Notes under the pieces: model-generated
What the model was told of the DNA's origin: nothing
The model's input: the letters and a program-made list of their open reading frames with translations, nothing else
The model's database searches: none
Part shown: in pieces, positions 33,096 through 41,800 of the stretch
How the letters are laid out: each line of letters opens with the position of its first letter
How positions within the stretch are numbered: position 1 is the stretch's first letter
Program-made: the position numbers and the translations under genes
Virus record (IMG/VR): IMGVR_UViG_3300047498_000060
Coordinates: 1-64,000 of that record
Direction: 5' to 3' (one strand)
Length of the DNA: 64,000 bases
DNA from: a virus

Positions 33096-33791
33096 TCACA
33101 CGTGAATCCCGTGTGCGCCACGCAAACGGATGGGCGTGAACTCGAGCACCGGCACCTCGATGCCGTGGAACTCCTTCATCTTGGCCACGAACGTCATCCA
33201 GTCGTGGCCGGTCGTGGTCTCGTGCGTGCAGAAGAGGCACTGGCCCTTCTCGCTCTGCTCCTCGAGCTTGCGGTGGATGTCGATGCCGTGGATGCCGAAG
33301 CGACCGAGCAAGCCGGTCGCTCCGTTCACCCAGACCGTCGCGCCGTTGGTGGTGATCTCGTACTCGGCCGTCTCGACGTGTGGCTGACCGAGACACCTCT
33401 TCGGCCGCTGCTCGAGTGATGCAGCCACCGCTGGGTGCGTGTCCGGGTTGTGTTCGAGGTCCCACTTCTTCACAGCCTCCCTCATCAGCTCGATGTCGCT
33501 CGCATAGAACTTGATGAACGCCGGACCTCCTGGGAGCCTGGCCACCACAACGTCTTCCGTGATCTCGATGTGCCCGCCGAGCTCCTCGAGGTGCTCCTTG
33601 GCGGTCTGCATCGCCAGCCGGAAGTACAGCTTCTCGCCGAGCAGCTTCACCTGCTTGGCGAGCTCGTTGTAGCCGAACACCAGGGCTGTCTGATGAAGGA
33701 CGCGTGCAAGAGCGTGGTTCCGCTTCTCTTCTTCCGTAGGCTCCTGGTCAGGCTCCAGGGGTTCCATCGTCTCGTCGTCCGGGTTCGTCAT
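33096..33791 (-). CDS. Hypothetical protein (231 aa)
   Basis: ATG 33791 behind GGAGC; longer frame rejected. MTNPDDETMEPLEPDQEPTE acidic start, helical core (LAKQVKLLGEKLYFRLAMQT), then beta-rich half ending with CLFCTHETTTGHDW, a possible metal site. Last gene before a terminator. Confidence 0.65.
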   Translation of the reverse strand: MTNPDDETMEPLEPDQEPTEEEKRNHALARVLHQTALVFGYNELAKQVKLLGEKLYFRLAMQTAKEHLEELGGHIEITEDVVVARLPGGPAFIKFYASDIELMREAVKKWDLEHNPDTHPAVAASLEQRPKRCLGQPHVETAEYEITTNGATVWVNGATGLLGRFGIHGIDIHRKLEEQSEKGQCLFCTHETTTGHDWMTFVAKMKEFHGIEVPVLEFTPIRLRGAHGIHV

Positions 33792-34224
33792 GGAGCTCCA
33801 GTCTCTTTCCTGTTTCGGTGTCTTCGATGTGCGTAGCAGGCCCTGTAACGATGCACTGCCCGTTGTCGACGATACGCTGCGGGAGCCGTGTCCTTGGCTT
33901 CGCGGCGCGGTCTTCGTCGGTGCGTGCGGGTAGCGTCTTGCCGTAGGGGAGCACCTCGAACTGCTTGAGGATGATGGCGTACTGCAGGCCGTCGTCCGCA
34001 AGCTGCGGGTACTCCTTCACGCGCTCGAGGCGCTTCTTCTTTCGGAGCTCGCCCTTGGCGCTGTGCCCCTCACACCAGTGCCGACGCTCAGGAGTAGAGA
34101 CGCCTGACGCATCTTCGCCGGGGCTGCGTTCCACCCAGACCTCCACTACAGGCTCCTTGCAGACTTGCTCGTCTCGACCTGTGGTGGGGTTCTTCGTGTA
34201 GTAGCTGCACCTCGGTGCGTTCAC
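33748..34224 (-). CDS. Hypothetical basic protein (158 aa)
   Basis: GTG 34224 behind GGAGG and in GTGA overlap. Cys/His residues (CSYYTKN..., VCKEPVVEVWVE, HWCEGHSAKGELRKKKR) suggest a metal site. Ends basic. No family recognised. Confidence 0.62.
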   Translation of the reverse strand: MNAPRCSYYTKNPTTGRDEQVCKEPVVEVWVERSPGEDASGVSTPERRHWCEGHSAKGELRKKKRLERVKEYPQLADDGLQYAIILKQFEVLPYGKTLPARTDEDRAAKPRTRLPQRIVDNGQCIVTGPATHIEDTETGKRLELHDEPGRRDDGTPGA

Positions 34225-34442
34225 GGAACCTCCTTGTGGCCCTCGGACGGACACTCCGAGCACTTCACGCGGCTCGGGGCCTTGAACGTACCGTCCCTCT
34301 TGGCGCGCACCATGCGCTGGTCGGTGTGACCACACCAGAGGCGTAGCCACAGGCAGACGCGTACACCTCCTCGCTGCCCGGGGTGGCGCCACTCTTCTTC
34401 CACACTCTTTACAAGCACACGCGGATAGATCGGCTTCTTCAC
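34221..34442 (-). CDS. Zinc-ribbon-like small protein (73 aa)
   Basis: GTG 34442. VCLWLRLWCGHTDQR and VKCSECPSEGH give one CxxC pair plus further Cys/His. Belongs to the run of small metal-binding proteins. Confidence 0.6.
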   Translation of the reverse strand: MKKPIYPRVLVKSVEEEWRHPGQRGGVRVCLWLRLWCGHTDQRMVRAKRDGTFKAPSRVKCSECPSEGHKEVP

Positions 34443-34612
34443 GCCTTGAACCGCACGCTGGTCACGCCTCGCATGTCGAGCTCGTCCTTCAAGTACTCCG
34501 CCGCGGCCATGTCATTCTCAGCCTGGCACGAGGGGCAAGGGATGCCGTCCTCGTCCCCGTTGCCTGCGGTGCAGGTGCTTGCGTCCCCTGTGCACTCCAC
34601 GGGGCGGCTCAT
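34439..34612 (-). CDS. Small Cys-rich protein (57 aa)
   Basis: ATG 34612 in ATGA overlap with the upstream stop. MSRPVECTGDASTCTAG then IPCPSCQAENDMAAAEYLKD: a CPSC knuckle and two further Cys. No family recognised. Confidence 0.6.
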   Translation of the reverse strand: MSRPVECTGDASTCTAGNGDEDGIPCPSCQAENDMAAAEYLKDELDMRGVTSVRFKA

Positions 34613-34851
34613 GCTCGTCTCCTTGCGACCTTACGACCCGGCTTGGGCGGGTGTGCTGCTCTGTGCTCCGCCATGATGATGGACTTCACCACCATGTCCG
34701 CGACCACGCTGAGAGGCAGCATGTAGATGCGGCGCTTGTTGTAAACGCGCACGCCGAATGTCTTGGCAACGCGGTCGATGAGGACCGTACCGTCTTGTAC
34801 TCCGCCAGCGCCGTCGAGTGCGCCGGTTACTGCGAACCGTGATGTGCTCAT
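34609..34851 (-). CDS. Hypothetical protein (80 aa)
   Basis: ATG 34851 lies 5 bp after the GGAGG of element C. MSTSRFAVTGALDGAGGVQD then RVAKTFGVRVYNKRRIYMLP, a compact mixed fold with basic tail. By chance or design it is in frame with the upstream ORF, which has no stop between. Confidence 0.65.
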   Translation of the reverse strand: MSTSRFAVTGALDGAGGVQDGTVLIDRVAKTFGVRVYNKRRIYMLPLSVVADMVVKSIIMAEHRAAHPPKPGRKVARRRA

Positions 34852-35226
34852 GAACACCTCCACTGTTCTTGTACCTGTTCCGTGAGCAAGTTGGCCTGGC
34901 CTTCGCATCGGGCGTCCGCGATGAGCAGAACAACCCCTCGAGCGTGGCGTGTTGCTGCCCCAGACCGTCTTGGCCTCGGAGGCAGGACGCTGGGTAGCTG
35001 CCTGCCCGAGTTGGGCCTCGAGCTCTTTCACCTTCGTGCGCTCCTGGGCCAGGTGCGATTCGAGTGTCACGGTGAGGGTGCGCTGGGCCTCGAGCTCGTT
35101 CCACACACAAGCGTGGCAGAGAGCATCTGCCTTCACATCCGGTGGCTCGCAGCCCTCGTCGAGCTCGTAGGTCACACCGCAGCTGCTGCACTCTCCATCC
35201 CACTCCCACATGAGTTCAGTCGTCAT
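34852..35226 (-). CDS. Zinc-ribbon plus coiled-coil protein, 3' end unresolved
   Basis: ATG 35226 behind GAGGAG. CSSCGVTYELDEGCEPPD and ALCHACVWNELEAQ make a zinc ribbon; then HLAQERTKVKELEAQLGQAA is coiled coil. After about residue 90 the sequence turns implausible and runs through element C into the next gene without a stop. Removing one G in the GGGG run near 34960 gives ARGVVLLIADARCEGQANLL and a stop at 34848 (ATGA overlap). Confidence 0.52.
34857..34875 (-). promoter_or_regulatory. Promoter-like element C
   Basis: Minus strand GGTACAAGAACAGTGGAGG; AACTT sits 15 bases upstream of ACAAG. Lies inside the uncertain 3' part of the upstream ORF. Confidence 0.55.
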
Positions 35227-35244
35227 CGGTCTCCTCGGCTTGTT

Positions 35245-35670
35245 CTACAAGCTTCGCCTCTGGTTTGAAGAGAACACCTGGTACCGCTTGAGCGCCGCCT
35301 TCTCGCCGATACCGAGATGGTGCGAGAGGAACTCCGCCGGCCGCGCGAACACCTTGTCTCGGTCGGCCTTGACCTCGAGGGGCGGTGTCTTGAAGGGCCA
35401 GAAGTCGTCACGCAGCGACTTACAGACGTTGGCCCTGTAGGTGGCCGCACCGGCGCATTGAACGATGAAACTGCTGTTCTCGGGAGCCACGAGGGTGTGG
35501 CAGAGGACCGCGCCATCACCATGCGCGATGCTCACCCACTCCTCGGCCGTGTTGCCTCCCAGCCAGCCCGCGACTGCCACACGGGCCCACGGGCAGTCGG
35601 AGCACGGCTTCTTGTGCTGCTTGGTCGTGACGATGGCTTCGTCGTCGCTGACTACCAGACGCTTCTTCAT
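35245..35670 (-). CDS. DUF6283-like CxxCPW protein (141 aa)
   Basis: KQHKKPCSDCPWARVAVAGW, then HGDGAVLCHTLVAPENSSF and a further Cys pair match the phage family with a CxxCPW start and a CH motif. Probably binds a metal; function unknown. The next gene upstream is a diverged relative, so they look like a tandem pair. Confidence 0.65.
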   Translation of the reverse strand: MKKRLVVSDDEAIVTTKQHKKPCSDCPWARVAVAGWLGGNTAEEWVSIAHGDGAVLCHTLVAPENSSFIVQCAGAATYRANVCKSLRDDFWPFKTPPLEVKADRDKVFARPAEFLSHHLGIGEKAALKRYQVFSSNQRRSL

Positions 35671-36119
35671 CCTGTCTCGAACTCCACCGGCAGACCGATC
35701 TCTTTGTCGTTCACGTCGACCATGGGTAACTTCGATCCTCCTATGAATGGCACGCCACCGAACTGGATACGACTCACGACCCAGAAGAGGATGCCCCTCT
35801 TCGTAAGACCGTAACGCTTGCGCGTCGTGAGGTACTTCTTCACGGCACCGTTGGTGACAGTGTTGTTTTCACTCATCTGCGCCACCTCGCGGAGCACGAC
35901 GATCACCGAACCTGGGCACTCCTTGGCCTTCGACCCCGGCTTGGCGCCGGCTTCGATGTGATCGGGGTGCGAGGGGTCCGTGAGATGGCAGGACTGGTCT
36001 CCGCCACGGCGGAGCTGTCCCCAAATCCTCCGCAGGTTCGTCTTCGTGTAGAACGAGTGCTTGTGTTTCTTCCCCTGGTTCGCGAGGCGCCAGGGGCACT
36101 GCTCGCAAGGCTTGCTCAC
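35667..36119 (-). CDS. DUF6283-like CxxCPW protein (150 aa)
   Basis: GTG 36119 in GTGA overlap. KPCEQCPWRLANQGKKHKHS, then GGDQSCHLTDPSHPDH and KECPGSVIVVLREVAQ. Same cysteine plan as the next gene. The C-terminal half (KKYLTTRKRYGLTKRGILFW) is extra. Function unknown. Confidence 0.65.
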   Translation of the reverse strand: MSKPCEQCPWRLANQGKKHKHSFYTKTNLRRIWGQLRRGGDQSCHLTDPSHPDHIEAGAKPGSKAKECPGSVIVVLREVAQMSENNTVTNGAVKKYLTTRKRYGLTKRGILFWVVSRIQFGGVPFIGGSKLPMVDVNDKEIGLPVEFETG

Positions 36120-36247
36120 CGCGCACTCGTAGAACGGCGCAGGTAGATCACCTCGGGCTCCTTCTTCTTCGCGGGCGTAGAAGGCGGCGGTGTGGGCTGG
36201 GTCTTGCGCACTCGCTCGAGGCGAGTCCTTCGTGTTCGTCGACTCAT
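36116..36247 (-). CDS. Basic 43-residue peptide
   Basis: ATG 36247, 8 bp after element D's GGAGG. MSRRTRRTRLERVRKTQPTP..., very Arg/Lys/Pro-rich, likely nucleic-acid binding or disordered. First gene of its operon; GTGA overlap with the next. Confidence 0.6.
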   Translation of the reverse strand: MSRRTRRTRLERVRKTQPTPPPSTPAKKKEPEVIYLRRSTSAR

Positions 36248-36255
36248 GTGTAAAA

Positions 36256-36274
36256 CCTCCACGAGTCTTGTCCC
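36256..36274 (-). promoter_or_regulatory. Promoter-like element D
   Basis: Minus strand CGGGACAAGACTCGTGGAGG; AGTTT lies 15 bases upstream of ACAAG. Confidence 0.55.
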
Positions 36275-36294
36275 GTTTTTCGCACGAAACTGAC

Positions 36295-36320
36295 AGCTAA
36301 GAAGAAGCCCCATGTGGGGC
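36295..36320 (-). terminator. Intrinsic terminator
   Basis: Minus strand GCCCC-ACAT-GGGGC followed by TTCTTCTTAGCT, just after the 71-residue gene. Confidence 0.82.
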
Positions 36321-36329
36321 GTTCTTCCG

Positions 36330-36545
36330 TCAGTGAATCTCCTGCCCCGCCTTGTCGATGGCGAGCTCAAGCTCCTTCGCGAAGCCAGGGCGTGTCTTGA
36401 ACGCCTCATCAAGCGCGTCATTCATCCTCTTCGCCTCGGGGCCACAGAGTGCACACCAGTAGATGTACGCGCCCGGCTCAACGTCGGTAAAGTCCATCGT
36501 GTACTCAGGGTCTGCTGGCTCTCCGCAGTCTTTACACGTCTCCAT
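36330..36545 (-). CDS. Zinc-ribbon miniprotein (71 aa)
   Basis: ATG 36545 behind AAGGAG. METCKDCGEPADPEYTMDF and YIYWCALCGPEAKRM give two CxxC knuckles. Acidic helical tail. Last gene before a terminator. Confidence 0.68.
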   Translation of the reverse strand: METCKDCGEPADPEYTMDFTDVEPGAYIYWCALCGPEAKRMNDALDEAFKTRPGFAKELELAIDKAGQEIH

Positions 36546-36744
36546 CAACGTCGCTCCTTACTGTGGAGGGATCCCACGCAAGCCATTGACGCTGTGTCTC
36601 GGTCCTAGCCGGGATCTTGCTCCAGATCCCGAGCCTAGTATCGACAATCCAATCGGCGACAATCCAGAAGCACTGGTTGCAGAACCAGCGGTCGAGGATG
36701 GGCTTGTTGGCGTGCGGAGCGCTACATCGCGCACAGAACCGCAT
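36532..36744 (-). CDS. Zinc-ribbon miniprotein (70 aa)
   Basis: MRFCARCSAPHANKPILDRW and FCNQCFWIVADWIVDTRLG give two CxxC knuckles. Overlaps both neighbours; TGATG start. Confidence 0.65.
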   Translation of the reverse strand: MRFCARCSAPHANKPILDRWFCNQCFWIVADWIVDTRLGIWSKIPARTETQRQWLAWDPSTVRSDVDGDV

Positions 36745-36953
36745 CACCTGAAGATCTTCGTCTCACCGACGAAGTTGTGCACGGTGCCGTCGAAGACGGT
36801 GCTCTTGGGCATGAGGTGGATGTTGTCTCGATCGAAGATGCCGGCCTTCGCGAGCTCCTCGTTCCGTCTCTCGGTCCCGAAGATCTCCTCCGCCGTCTCG
36901 CCCGACTTGAGCCGCTCTGTGATGGAGAGTGCCTTCCTACGCTTCTTGCCCAC
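36744..36953 (-). CDS. Hypothetical protein (69 aa)
   Basis: GTG 36953. Basic start MGKKRRKALSITERLKSGET, then AGIFDRDNIHLMPKSTVFDG. No family recognised. Confidence 0.6.
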   Translation of the reverse strand: MGKKRRKALSITERLKSGETAEEIFGTERRNEELAKAGIFDRDNIHLMPKSTVFDGTVHNFVGETKIFR

Positions 36954-37392
36954 CAGCCGCCTCCTCTTCCTGCTTCTTCGTGAGGAGCCGTGCAGCCTCC
37001 TGCTCGGCGCTCTTCAGCGTCGCCTCGACGATGTTGAAGGCCTGGGCTGCAGCCAGAGCGCCCATCATGGCCACCCGCTGCCGGTCACCCAACAGCCGAT
37101 GGAGCGTGATGAGGCACATGCCCCACTTCTCTGAGATGATGCGGAGCGTCTTGTTCTCCTCGCGCAGGTCCTTGATGATCTGCAGGAGCTCGGCCTTCGA
37201 GAGATGCTCGGTGGGGTTAGCTGCAGCCAGGGCCTGGTCCACGCTCAGCTCGGGCGGAGAGGGCAAGGTCTTCAGGTCCTTGCGCGTGGGCACCTCACGG
37301 ACCTCGAGGGCCGTCTTGGCGAGCCCGACTCGCACCTCAAAGTCCTCCGGCGTCATCCCAGGCACCTTCGCTCCTTCGTCATCCTGCATCAT
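36937..37392 (-). CDS. Hypothetical coiled-coil protein (151 aa)
   Basis: ATG 37392 behind GGAGGAGC, in overlap with the polymerase fragment's stop. Acidic start, then LSKAELLQIIKDLREENKTL coiled coil and a C-terminal Glu/Gln-rich helix. No family recognised. Confidence 0.62.
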   Translation of the reverse strand: MMQDDEGAKVPGMTPEDFEVRVGLAKTALEVREVPTRKDLKTLPSPPELSVDQALAAANPTEHLSKAELLQIIKDLREENKTLRIISEKWGMCLITLHRLLGDRQRVAMMGALAAAQAFNIVEATLKSAEQEAARLLTKKQEEEAAGGQEA

Positions 37393-37802
37393 GCTCCTCC
37401 GTTCTGCTTCCTGTAGGCTGCGTCCTCCTCGATGAGGATCTGCAGCCTCTTCACACCATAGCGCGCCTCGATGAGCTTGAAACACTCTTCGAGCGTGACG
37501 GTCACAGCTTCGGGGCCACAGAAGTCCGCCGGCACCGTGAACACCTTGGTGGTCTTGTCGTACTCAACGACCTCGAGCATGCGCCAGAACGGTCTCCGAG
37601 CACTGACGAGCTTTCCTTCCAGCTCAATCATCATGTATCGCATCTCGAGGTCTGCATAGTCGGCCAGGATGAGAACAGGTGGACGCAGAGCTTTGGCGAT
37701 CTCACGCCCTACTTCAGTGCGAAGCGGGATGTTCTGGATGGCGGGCTCGTTCGAGAAGAACCGCCCCGTCCGTGGCACGTTCCACTCTCTGCGGTGCGTC
37801 AC
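37389..37802 (-). CDS. Fragment of a family A DNA polymerase (palm, motif A only; 137 aa)
   Basis: RTGRFFSNEPAIQNIPLRTE (residues 11-30) is the TGRxxSxxPxxQNIP signature of DNA polymerase I, and LILADYADLEMR (44-55) is motif A with the catalytic Asp at 48. Everything after residue 60 is unlike PolA, and motifs B and C are absent from the whole window. So this is not a full polymerase: a split-gene piece, a decayed remnant, or a reused domain. GTG 37802 overlaps the upstream stop, so it is embedded in an operon as a normal gene. Confidence 0.72.
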   Translation of the reverse strand: MTHRREWNVPRTGRFFSNEPAIQNIPLRTEVGREIAKALRPPVLILADYADLEMRYMMIELEGKLVSARRPFWRMLEVVEYDKTTKVFTVPADFCGPEAVTVTLEECFKLIEARYGVKRLQILIEEDAAYRKQNGGA

Positions 37803-38086
37803 GTCTTCTCGATCTCCGCAACAAGCTTCAACAGAACCTTCACCAGGTCCACGCCGAGCTCCGCCTTGATGGGCCTCCGCTCAGGCAGAATCTCATCACG
37901 CCTATCTCTGAGCCATGAGGCAAGGACCTTGCGCTCCTTGTCGTTGAACACCCCGAGAGGCGGGCAGTACACCGTGCCGCTGTGTGGCTCGTCCACGAAG
38001 GTCGAACAACACACGCGCATGTTGCCGCGCTTCTTGATCCTCTTCTGCGCCGCCTTGGGCATGTTGGCCTCGTCTAGAAGTGTCAT
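37799..38086 (-). CDS. Hypothetical protein (95 aa)
   Basis: ATG 38086 (ATGA). MTLLDEANMPKAAQKRIKKR, then CCSTFVDEPHSGTVYCPPLG and a helical C-terminus. No family recognised; nothing polymerase-like. Confidence 0.62.
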   Translation of the reverse strand: MTLLDEANMPKAAQKRIKKRGNMRVCCSTFVDEPHSGTVYCPPLGVFNDKERKVLASWLRDRRDEILPERRPIKAELGVDLVKVLLKLVAEIEKT

Positions 38087-38328
38087 CCCGTCTTCCTTCT
38101 GAGCTGCCTCATCGGGAAGCGCGCGTTCATGGTCTTCACGACCATCTCGAACTTCTTGGGCGTCAGCTCGACGAGCATCATCTTGTCCGTCGGCGCGATG
38201 AGCCAGGACTCGCTGTTGAAGTGGTCGACCTTCTGATAGTCGTCCGTGTACATCGCCTGAATGAGCACGCACATCGGACGCAGCTGCTCTACGTCGAACA
38301 CAAGACGAACCGGCTTAGGGCTGGGCAT
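38083..38328 (-). CDS. Hypothetical protein (81 aa)
   Basis: ATG 38328, 6 bp after element E's GGAGG. MPSPKPVRLVFDVEQLRPMC, mixed alpha/beta. First gene of the operon that includes the polymerase fragment. Confidence 0.63.
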   Translation of the reverse strand: MPSPKPVRLVFDVEQLRPMCVLIQAMYTDDYQKVDHFNSESWLIAPTDKMMLVELTPKKFEMVVKTMNARFPMRQLRRKTG

Positions 38329-38334
38329 GTGAAA

Positions 38335-38354
38335 CCTCCACGATCCTTGTCCCC
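38335..38354 (-). promoter_or_regulatory. Promoter-like element E
   Basis: Minus strand GGGGACAAGGATCGTGGAGG; AACTC lies 16 bases upstream of ACAAG. Confidence 0.55.
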
Positions 38355-38377
38355 GGACGGTGGAGGGAGTTGAAGAG

Positions 38378-38572
38378 CTAGTTCGGCGCGTCCTCGACCT
38401 CGCACACTGGGTCCTCGAAGTCGCCGTAGAGCGCGAACTCCTCGCCACACATGGGGCACGAGAACAAGAGCGTGAGCTTGCCCGCTGCGTTGCTGTTCTC
38501 CGTCTCGGCGTGCAGATCCTGGGGCGGCTTCCACCCGCAGGTGCAAACGAGCTCAGCGCTGTCTTCGCTCAT
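38378..38572 (-). CDS. Zinc-ribbon miniprotein (64 aa)
   Basis: ATG 38572 (ATGA). AELVCTCGWKPPQDLHAE and LLFSCPMCGEEFALYGDF form a two-knuckle ribbon; acidic tail. Confidence 0.65.
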   Translation of the reverse strand: MSEDSAELVCTCGWKPPQDLHAETENSNAAGKLTLLFSCPMCGEEFALYGDFEDPVCEVEDAPN

Positions 38573-38784
38573 GTCTGTGTCTTCGGTGCACTCTCGATGC
38601 GGATGAGCGCCCTCCGGTCGAACTCCCCGGTGCTGGTCACACTGGAGAACTCGCCGTAGTTGCTGTGATCGAGGAACCAGATGCACGAGACGGTCGGCGC
38701 TGGTTCCGCGATGCGGTTGACCGTCATCTTGGGGCCGCCGCTCTTCAGTCGAACAACATCACCCACTCGGATCTTCTTGGCCAT
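38569..38784 (-). CDS. DUF2158 (YodC-like) protein
   Basis: 71 residues. KIRVGDVVRLKSGGPKMTVN and VSCIWFLDHSNYGEFSS match DUF2158, a small beta-barrel family with a CxWF motif. Function unknown; common in phages and near toxin loci. Confidence 0.78.
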   Translation of the reverse strand: MAKKIRVGDVVRLKSGGPKMTVNRIAEPAPTVSCIWFLDHSNYGEFSSVTSTGEFDRRALIRIESAPKTQT

Positions 38785-38807
38785 GTTGTTCTTCTACGTC
38801 ACAAGCC

Positions 38808-41800
38808 CTACTTGTTCAAGTAGCTCGTGGGCTGCCCGTACGTGCCCGGTACTTCAGGCTGCGCGCCTCCGAGTGTCTCGTTCGCGAGGTTCGCTGGGTA
38901 CTCAGGGTCTGCCGAGACCGAAGTGCTCTGGATGACACCGTTCTGCTGCTCGGGGCGGTTCACCTTGCTCACGGGCAGGTCGTTCATCGCCACCGCGCGC
39001 GCGGCCTCTTGCATCGCTCCCGAGTAGCTCGAGCCGTCCATGGTGAGGCCGAAGAAGGTCACGAAGTCACCGGAGAGCAGGATGTCGACCGCTCGGTCGC
39101 TGCCCTGGTTCGTGTAGCTCGCGATGAGCGTGTCGATGACGCTCACCACCTCGACGTCGTATTCGGCCAGCGTAGTGTCGATGGCCTGGGCTGCAGGCAA
39201 GTTCATCGCCTTGGCCTGAGCTCCCTGCAGGAAGGACCAAAGCTTGTTCACCGCGGCTGTCGCAGTACCCACCTGGGCCGCTGTCGGGTTGTCACTCGTG
39301 AGCAGCGGATTGATGACCGCGTTCATGTTGGTGAAGTAGAGCGGCTGCTGTGTGACGCCGTTGAGCCACGCCTGCATGAGCCCCTGCACGAGGGTGTAGT
39401 CGTTGACGATGCCGACACGAAGCCGCGCGAAGGGCACGGGCTGAGGAGTGAACGTCCACGTTGTTCCGTCGACAATCTCGGGGGAGATCTCGATGACCCT
39501 GATGCCAGGGATGACCTGCTCAATCTCGTAGCTCACGGTCGGGCTGTTGTACTGCGTGGCGTACGTCTCCATGATGTCGCCCGAGTTGAGCCCATTCGGG
39601 ATGGCAGGGAGTTGGAACCATGGCGTGGTGCCGAGCTGCGTGACACTGGAGTAGAACGCGCACGAAGTATCGACAGGTCCGCCGATGGTCCCATTCGCCA
39701 CAACGACGTCACCGACGGTGAGCAGGTGGTCGGTCGCCGCGTCTCCGTTGATGGTCTGGATGATGTAGCAAGCAGAAGAGCCCGAACTCGTGTTCTGCGT
39801 GTCGAGCGTGTCTCCCACCGAGATGCTACCGTCTTGCGTGATGCCTGTGACCGTCCACGTGATGGTGGTGCTTAGGAACGTCGCGGTTCCCGTTGTAGTG
39901 CCGAGCAAGTCCGCGGCGAGGAAGAACAAGGGCGCAGCGTTCCCGCCTACGAAGACTTCTGAGGCCGTGGTTGTGTCGAGCGAGGCAAGAGTGAGAGAAC
40001 GCTTGCCGTAGCTGATGGTGAAGGTCGCAGGCACGGAGCCTGTCGCGGGGGACGAGAGCGAGGACTGCAGCGTCACATCGAGAGGCGTGAGACCTGTGCC
40101 GCCCTGGCTCGCCACGAGGTAGAGCCCTTGATTGACGTTCGGGCCCTGCACCGTGATGCAGTCGTACTTCGAGAGCGTGAGTGTGGGTCCGAACTGAACG
40201 TCTACATTCGTGGCAGAGTCACTGCCAACAGGAGAGCCACTACCGAGAGTACCCACCACAACATCACCGGCCACAAGCTGATGACCCGTGACGTCAGATT
40301 CTCCATTGATCTTCGAGATGACATAGTAACTCCCTGGCGTGGGGCCGCTGCGCACGGCCATCGTGTCCCCGGTGTGGATGAGGCCGCCGGTCACAATCCC
40401 CGTCACCGTGTACGTGAGGTCTGTGCCTGGACCCACGAACATCTGGCTGCCTGAAGACTCAGCCTCAGTGATGACCATCGTCGTCGAGCTCGTAGTGCTT
40501 CCTTCTGCCGAGCCCACGTAGAGCGAAGAGATGTACGTGCCAGCCTCTACAAGCGAGGTGTTTGCGTTGATGTAGCTCGCCACAATATCCGGTGTTGTAG
40601 GCGAACAACTCATCGTCATGCCCGAGATGAAGCCGAGCATCTGAAGAGCGCCTGCGCTTGCGACGTCATCAGCGTAGACCGTGATGCTTGTTCCGGCTGC
40701 CACTTGGCTGCTTGGATCAACGCAGACGATCTTGAGCTTGCGATTCACGGGGCCAATCTGAACAGCTACGGTCATCGAGATGGGGCCCGCGGTCGTTGTC
40801 GTAACAAACGCGCCCGAAGAGTCCACGGCTGCGATGCTGTAGAAGCTGCCGTTGTATTCGACGGTGTCCCCTGGGCGCACACCAAGCGCGAAGAGGTTTG
40901 CGATGTACGCAGGCGGCGAGCCGTACGAGGGCACCGTCCAGGTTGTTCCTGCTCCATCGGTGATGAGCTTGCCGCTGTACTTGAGCGGAGAGTAGTAGCC
41001 CTGTGCTTGTACTTGTCCTGTGGGGATGACCGCGTTGATGTCGGCCGCTACTTGGTCTGCCGTGCGAGCAACCGCGGGAGGACCCACCGTGCTGAGTGTA
41101 AGAGGGCACGCGTACGCTGTGCCGTCGATCTTCATCTTGAAGATGTTGTTCTCGGGAGCTGCGGCGGGCACTGTCCCATCCCCCACGAAGAAGCTCAGGT
41201 CACTGCCCTGCCCATCGAGCTCGGCGATGACCGAGGGCGGCAGAGTGATGGGCACGGTCGTGTCTCCATCGAGCACGAGCAGAAGAAGGTCGGTAAGGCC
41301 TGTGATGATGGTCATCGCCCCGGTCTGATCACCCACAGCCATCGCAGGCGTCGCCAGATGCTGAGCGTCGCTGTACGGCATACCAATCCCAGCGAGCGTG
41401 TAGTAGTCGCTCGCCTGATTCAGCGTCCCGAACGTGTCGACCGCGGTCTTCGAGGCGATGAGGTTCAGCACCACCTGCCGCACCTCCGTCAAACGAGCCG
41501 TGGGGCTCAAGCTGTTGAGCAGCTTCGCAGAAGAACCGATGAGGGCCGCGGCGCTCGAGAGCACGCTCTCCGACACGATGGCCGGCAAGCTGATGCTGTT
41601 GTAGTTGTCCACGCCCTTCACGATGAGCGTGACCGAAGCCACGAGCGCTTCGTGTGCCTGTTGCAGCTGCGTTATGAGCCCTGGGATGGCAGCCTTCGCC
41701 TGCTGAGGCGTCTGCACGATCTGCCCGTTGCTCTTCACGTTCTGGCCTGGCCCGTTCAGGAACGTCTGAACGTTGGTGCTGAACTGCTGGTACGCGGGAG

